Positions 5,235 to 5,595 of a stretch of 5,595 bases of DNA are shown piece after piece; within the stretch, counting starts at the first letter, position 1; the number at the start of each line of letters is the position of its first letter. Origin of the DNA: Thermoflexus sp. (GTDB lineage Bacteria; Chloroflexota; Anaerolineae; Thermoflexales; Thermoflexaceae). A model generated the notes under the pieces. It saw only the letters and a program-made list of their open reading frames with translations, ran no database searches and was not told where the DNA came from. The stretch spans positions 1 to 5,595 of the forward strand of contig JAGHYO010000161.1 in assembly GCA_017743605.1 (NCBI GenBank), in the 5' to 3' direction. The position numbers and the translations under genes are program-made.

Positions 5235-5248
5235 GGGCCATAAAATGA
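5231..5248 (+). pseudogene. Possible remnant of the partner permease start (five codons)
   Basis: The ABC ATPase stop TGA overlaps an ATG (ATGA at 5231-5234), the standard coupling for an ABC-2 permease gene, and the new frame reads MRAIK before a TGA at 5246-5248. MRAI followed by an amphipathic helix is a common ABC-2 permease beginning. The sequence turns AT-rich immediately after ATGAGGGCCATA. I infer that the permease was lost or cut off here, by deletion, insertion or a misassembly. Chance ATGA overlap remains possible. Confidence 0.3.
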
Positions 5249-5384
5249 ACCAAAGTTCATCTTCGAAATCAACAGCGAGCTGTGAAAATGTAGCGTTCCG
5301 TTAACGCAAGACCGCGGACGAATCGGCCGTCACGAAAGCGGAGCCCACCGAATGGCAGGTCTGCCGATCGACCCGTGATCTTAG
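5241..5384. other. AT-rich junction/intergenic block with three small palindromes
   Basis: Bases 5241-5300 contain 24 G/C of 60 (40%), against 59 of 100 in 5301-5400 and clearly higher in the genes. No coding frame is open through it. It holds three evenly spaced inverted repeats: ATGAAC-CAAA-GTTCAT (5245-5260), ACAG-CGAG-CTGT (5272-5283) and GCGTT-CCGTT-AACGC (5293-5307). Such a block can be an insertion scar, a small non-autonomous element or a regulatory region for the next gene. Confidence 0.45.
5245..5260. promoter_or_regulatory. Perfect 6-4-6 palindrome, operator-like
   Basis: ATGAAC, four-base spacer CAAA, GTTCAT: a perfect inverted repeat of the size and symmetry bound by dimeric helix-turn-helix regulators such as the TetR family. 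It is 10 bases past the ATPase stop codon. As RNA it would fold into a 6-bp hairpin with a 4-nt loop, without a following T-run. No regulator gene is present in the window. Confidence 0.35.
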
Positions 5385-5595
5385 ATCCAAGGCGAAAAGG
5401 GCTTGCATACCCCGGAGTGGATTGCCCTGGCCCTCGCCCTTCTGGCGCTGGCGGCCGCTTGGGCGATCGGGCTGAAGCAAACCGACGTCGGGCCGGGGGA
5501 GGCCGTCGCCGCAGCCGCGAGCGCCATGTTCCGCTGCCGGACCAGCCCGCCGGATTGTCCCCTAACGGCGGTGGGGATCAAAGGAGCAGGCGCTT
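5385..5595 (+). CDS. Putative prepilin-like (Flp/type IVb style) protein, N-terminal part; start uncertain, runs off right edge
   Basis: From 5385 a frame is open to the window end (70 codons) with strong GC at third positions. It reads IQGEKGLHTPEW, then an uninterrupted hydrophobic stretch of about 19 residues ending AWAIG, then an Ala-rich region and a part with two cysteines (FRCR and PDCP). G followed by four residues, then E-W and a hydrophobic helix, copies the prepilin cleavage pattern in which Glu is at +5 (compare G-VTAIEY in Flp pilins). It would be an inner-membrane or pilus-type subunit. No ATG or GTG is in frame: a TAG lies at 5382-5384, and the TTG at 5403 would remove the cleavage site. 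A GTG at 5375 in another frame would give MILDPRRKG-LHTPEW if the AAAA run at 5395-5398 had three A, so a frameshift or base-calling error is possible. The family assignment rests on one motif. Confidence 0.4.
   Translation, partial: MQGEKGLHTPEWIALALALLALAAAWAIGLKQTDVGPGEAVAAAASAMFRCRTSPPDCPLTAVGIKGAGA

Noticed and set aside
1..5595. CRISPR array, tRNA, rRNA or intact insertion sequence
   Set aside because: No regularly spaced repeats, no tRNA-like TTCGAATCC arm with CCA-side stem, no rRNA motifs and no transposase were found on either strand.

Overview
The window is high-GC DNA (clearly above 60% by eye, not counted) with compact genes, strong GC bias at third codon positions and good Shine-Dalgarno sites. 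Gene content and protein style suggest a thermophilic bacterium, most likely a Chloroflexota lineage of the Thermoflexus/Anaerolineae kind. The pointers are a type 2 isopentenyl-diphosphate isomerase, a GGPP-synthase-like prenyltransferase with a DDLLGIWGD second motif, and a membrane-anchored anti-sigma-like protein beside an ABC ATPase. The taxonomic call is an inference from gene style, not a database match.

Left part (1-2508), minus strand. A type 2 isopentenyl-diphosphate isomerase gene (fni/idi2) is followed 38 bp later by a short-chain polyprenyl diphosphate synthase. Together they balance IPP and DMAPP and condense them, probably to C15/C20 precursors for carotenoid, quinone or lipid side chains. 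After a 250-bp gap with a hairpin and a duplicated 15-nt motif, the first 24 codons of gyrA (DNA gyrase subunit A) run off the left edge.

Middle part (2391-2870). A 240-bp divergent region has recognisable sigma-70-type promoters facing both ways, for fni (minus) and for a stand-alone acyl carrier protein gene acpP (plus). Lipid-precursor and fatty-acid-carrier genes are therefore controlled from one intergenic region.

Right part (2871-5595), plus strand. A 572-bp stretch after acpP has no credible protein gene. It holds several GC-rich hairpins, a good intrinsic terminator (about 3253-3282) and, touching it, a promoter (about 3281-3309). This promoter would drive a structured leader of about 127 nt in which the ribosome binding site of the next gene can be paired into a hairpin. 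That gene encodes a one-TM extracytoplasmic protein resembling the sensor half of anti-sigma factors without the zinc-finger half. An ABC transporter ATPase follows 19 bp later. The permease expected next is missing: its apparent start codon (ATGA overlap) survives for only five codons, then comes an AT-rich (about 40% GC) block with three small palindromes. The window ends inside an open frame that looks like a Flp/type IV prepilin-like N-terminus whose start is not in frame. I see no CRISPR array, tRNA, rRNA or intact mobile element.
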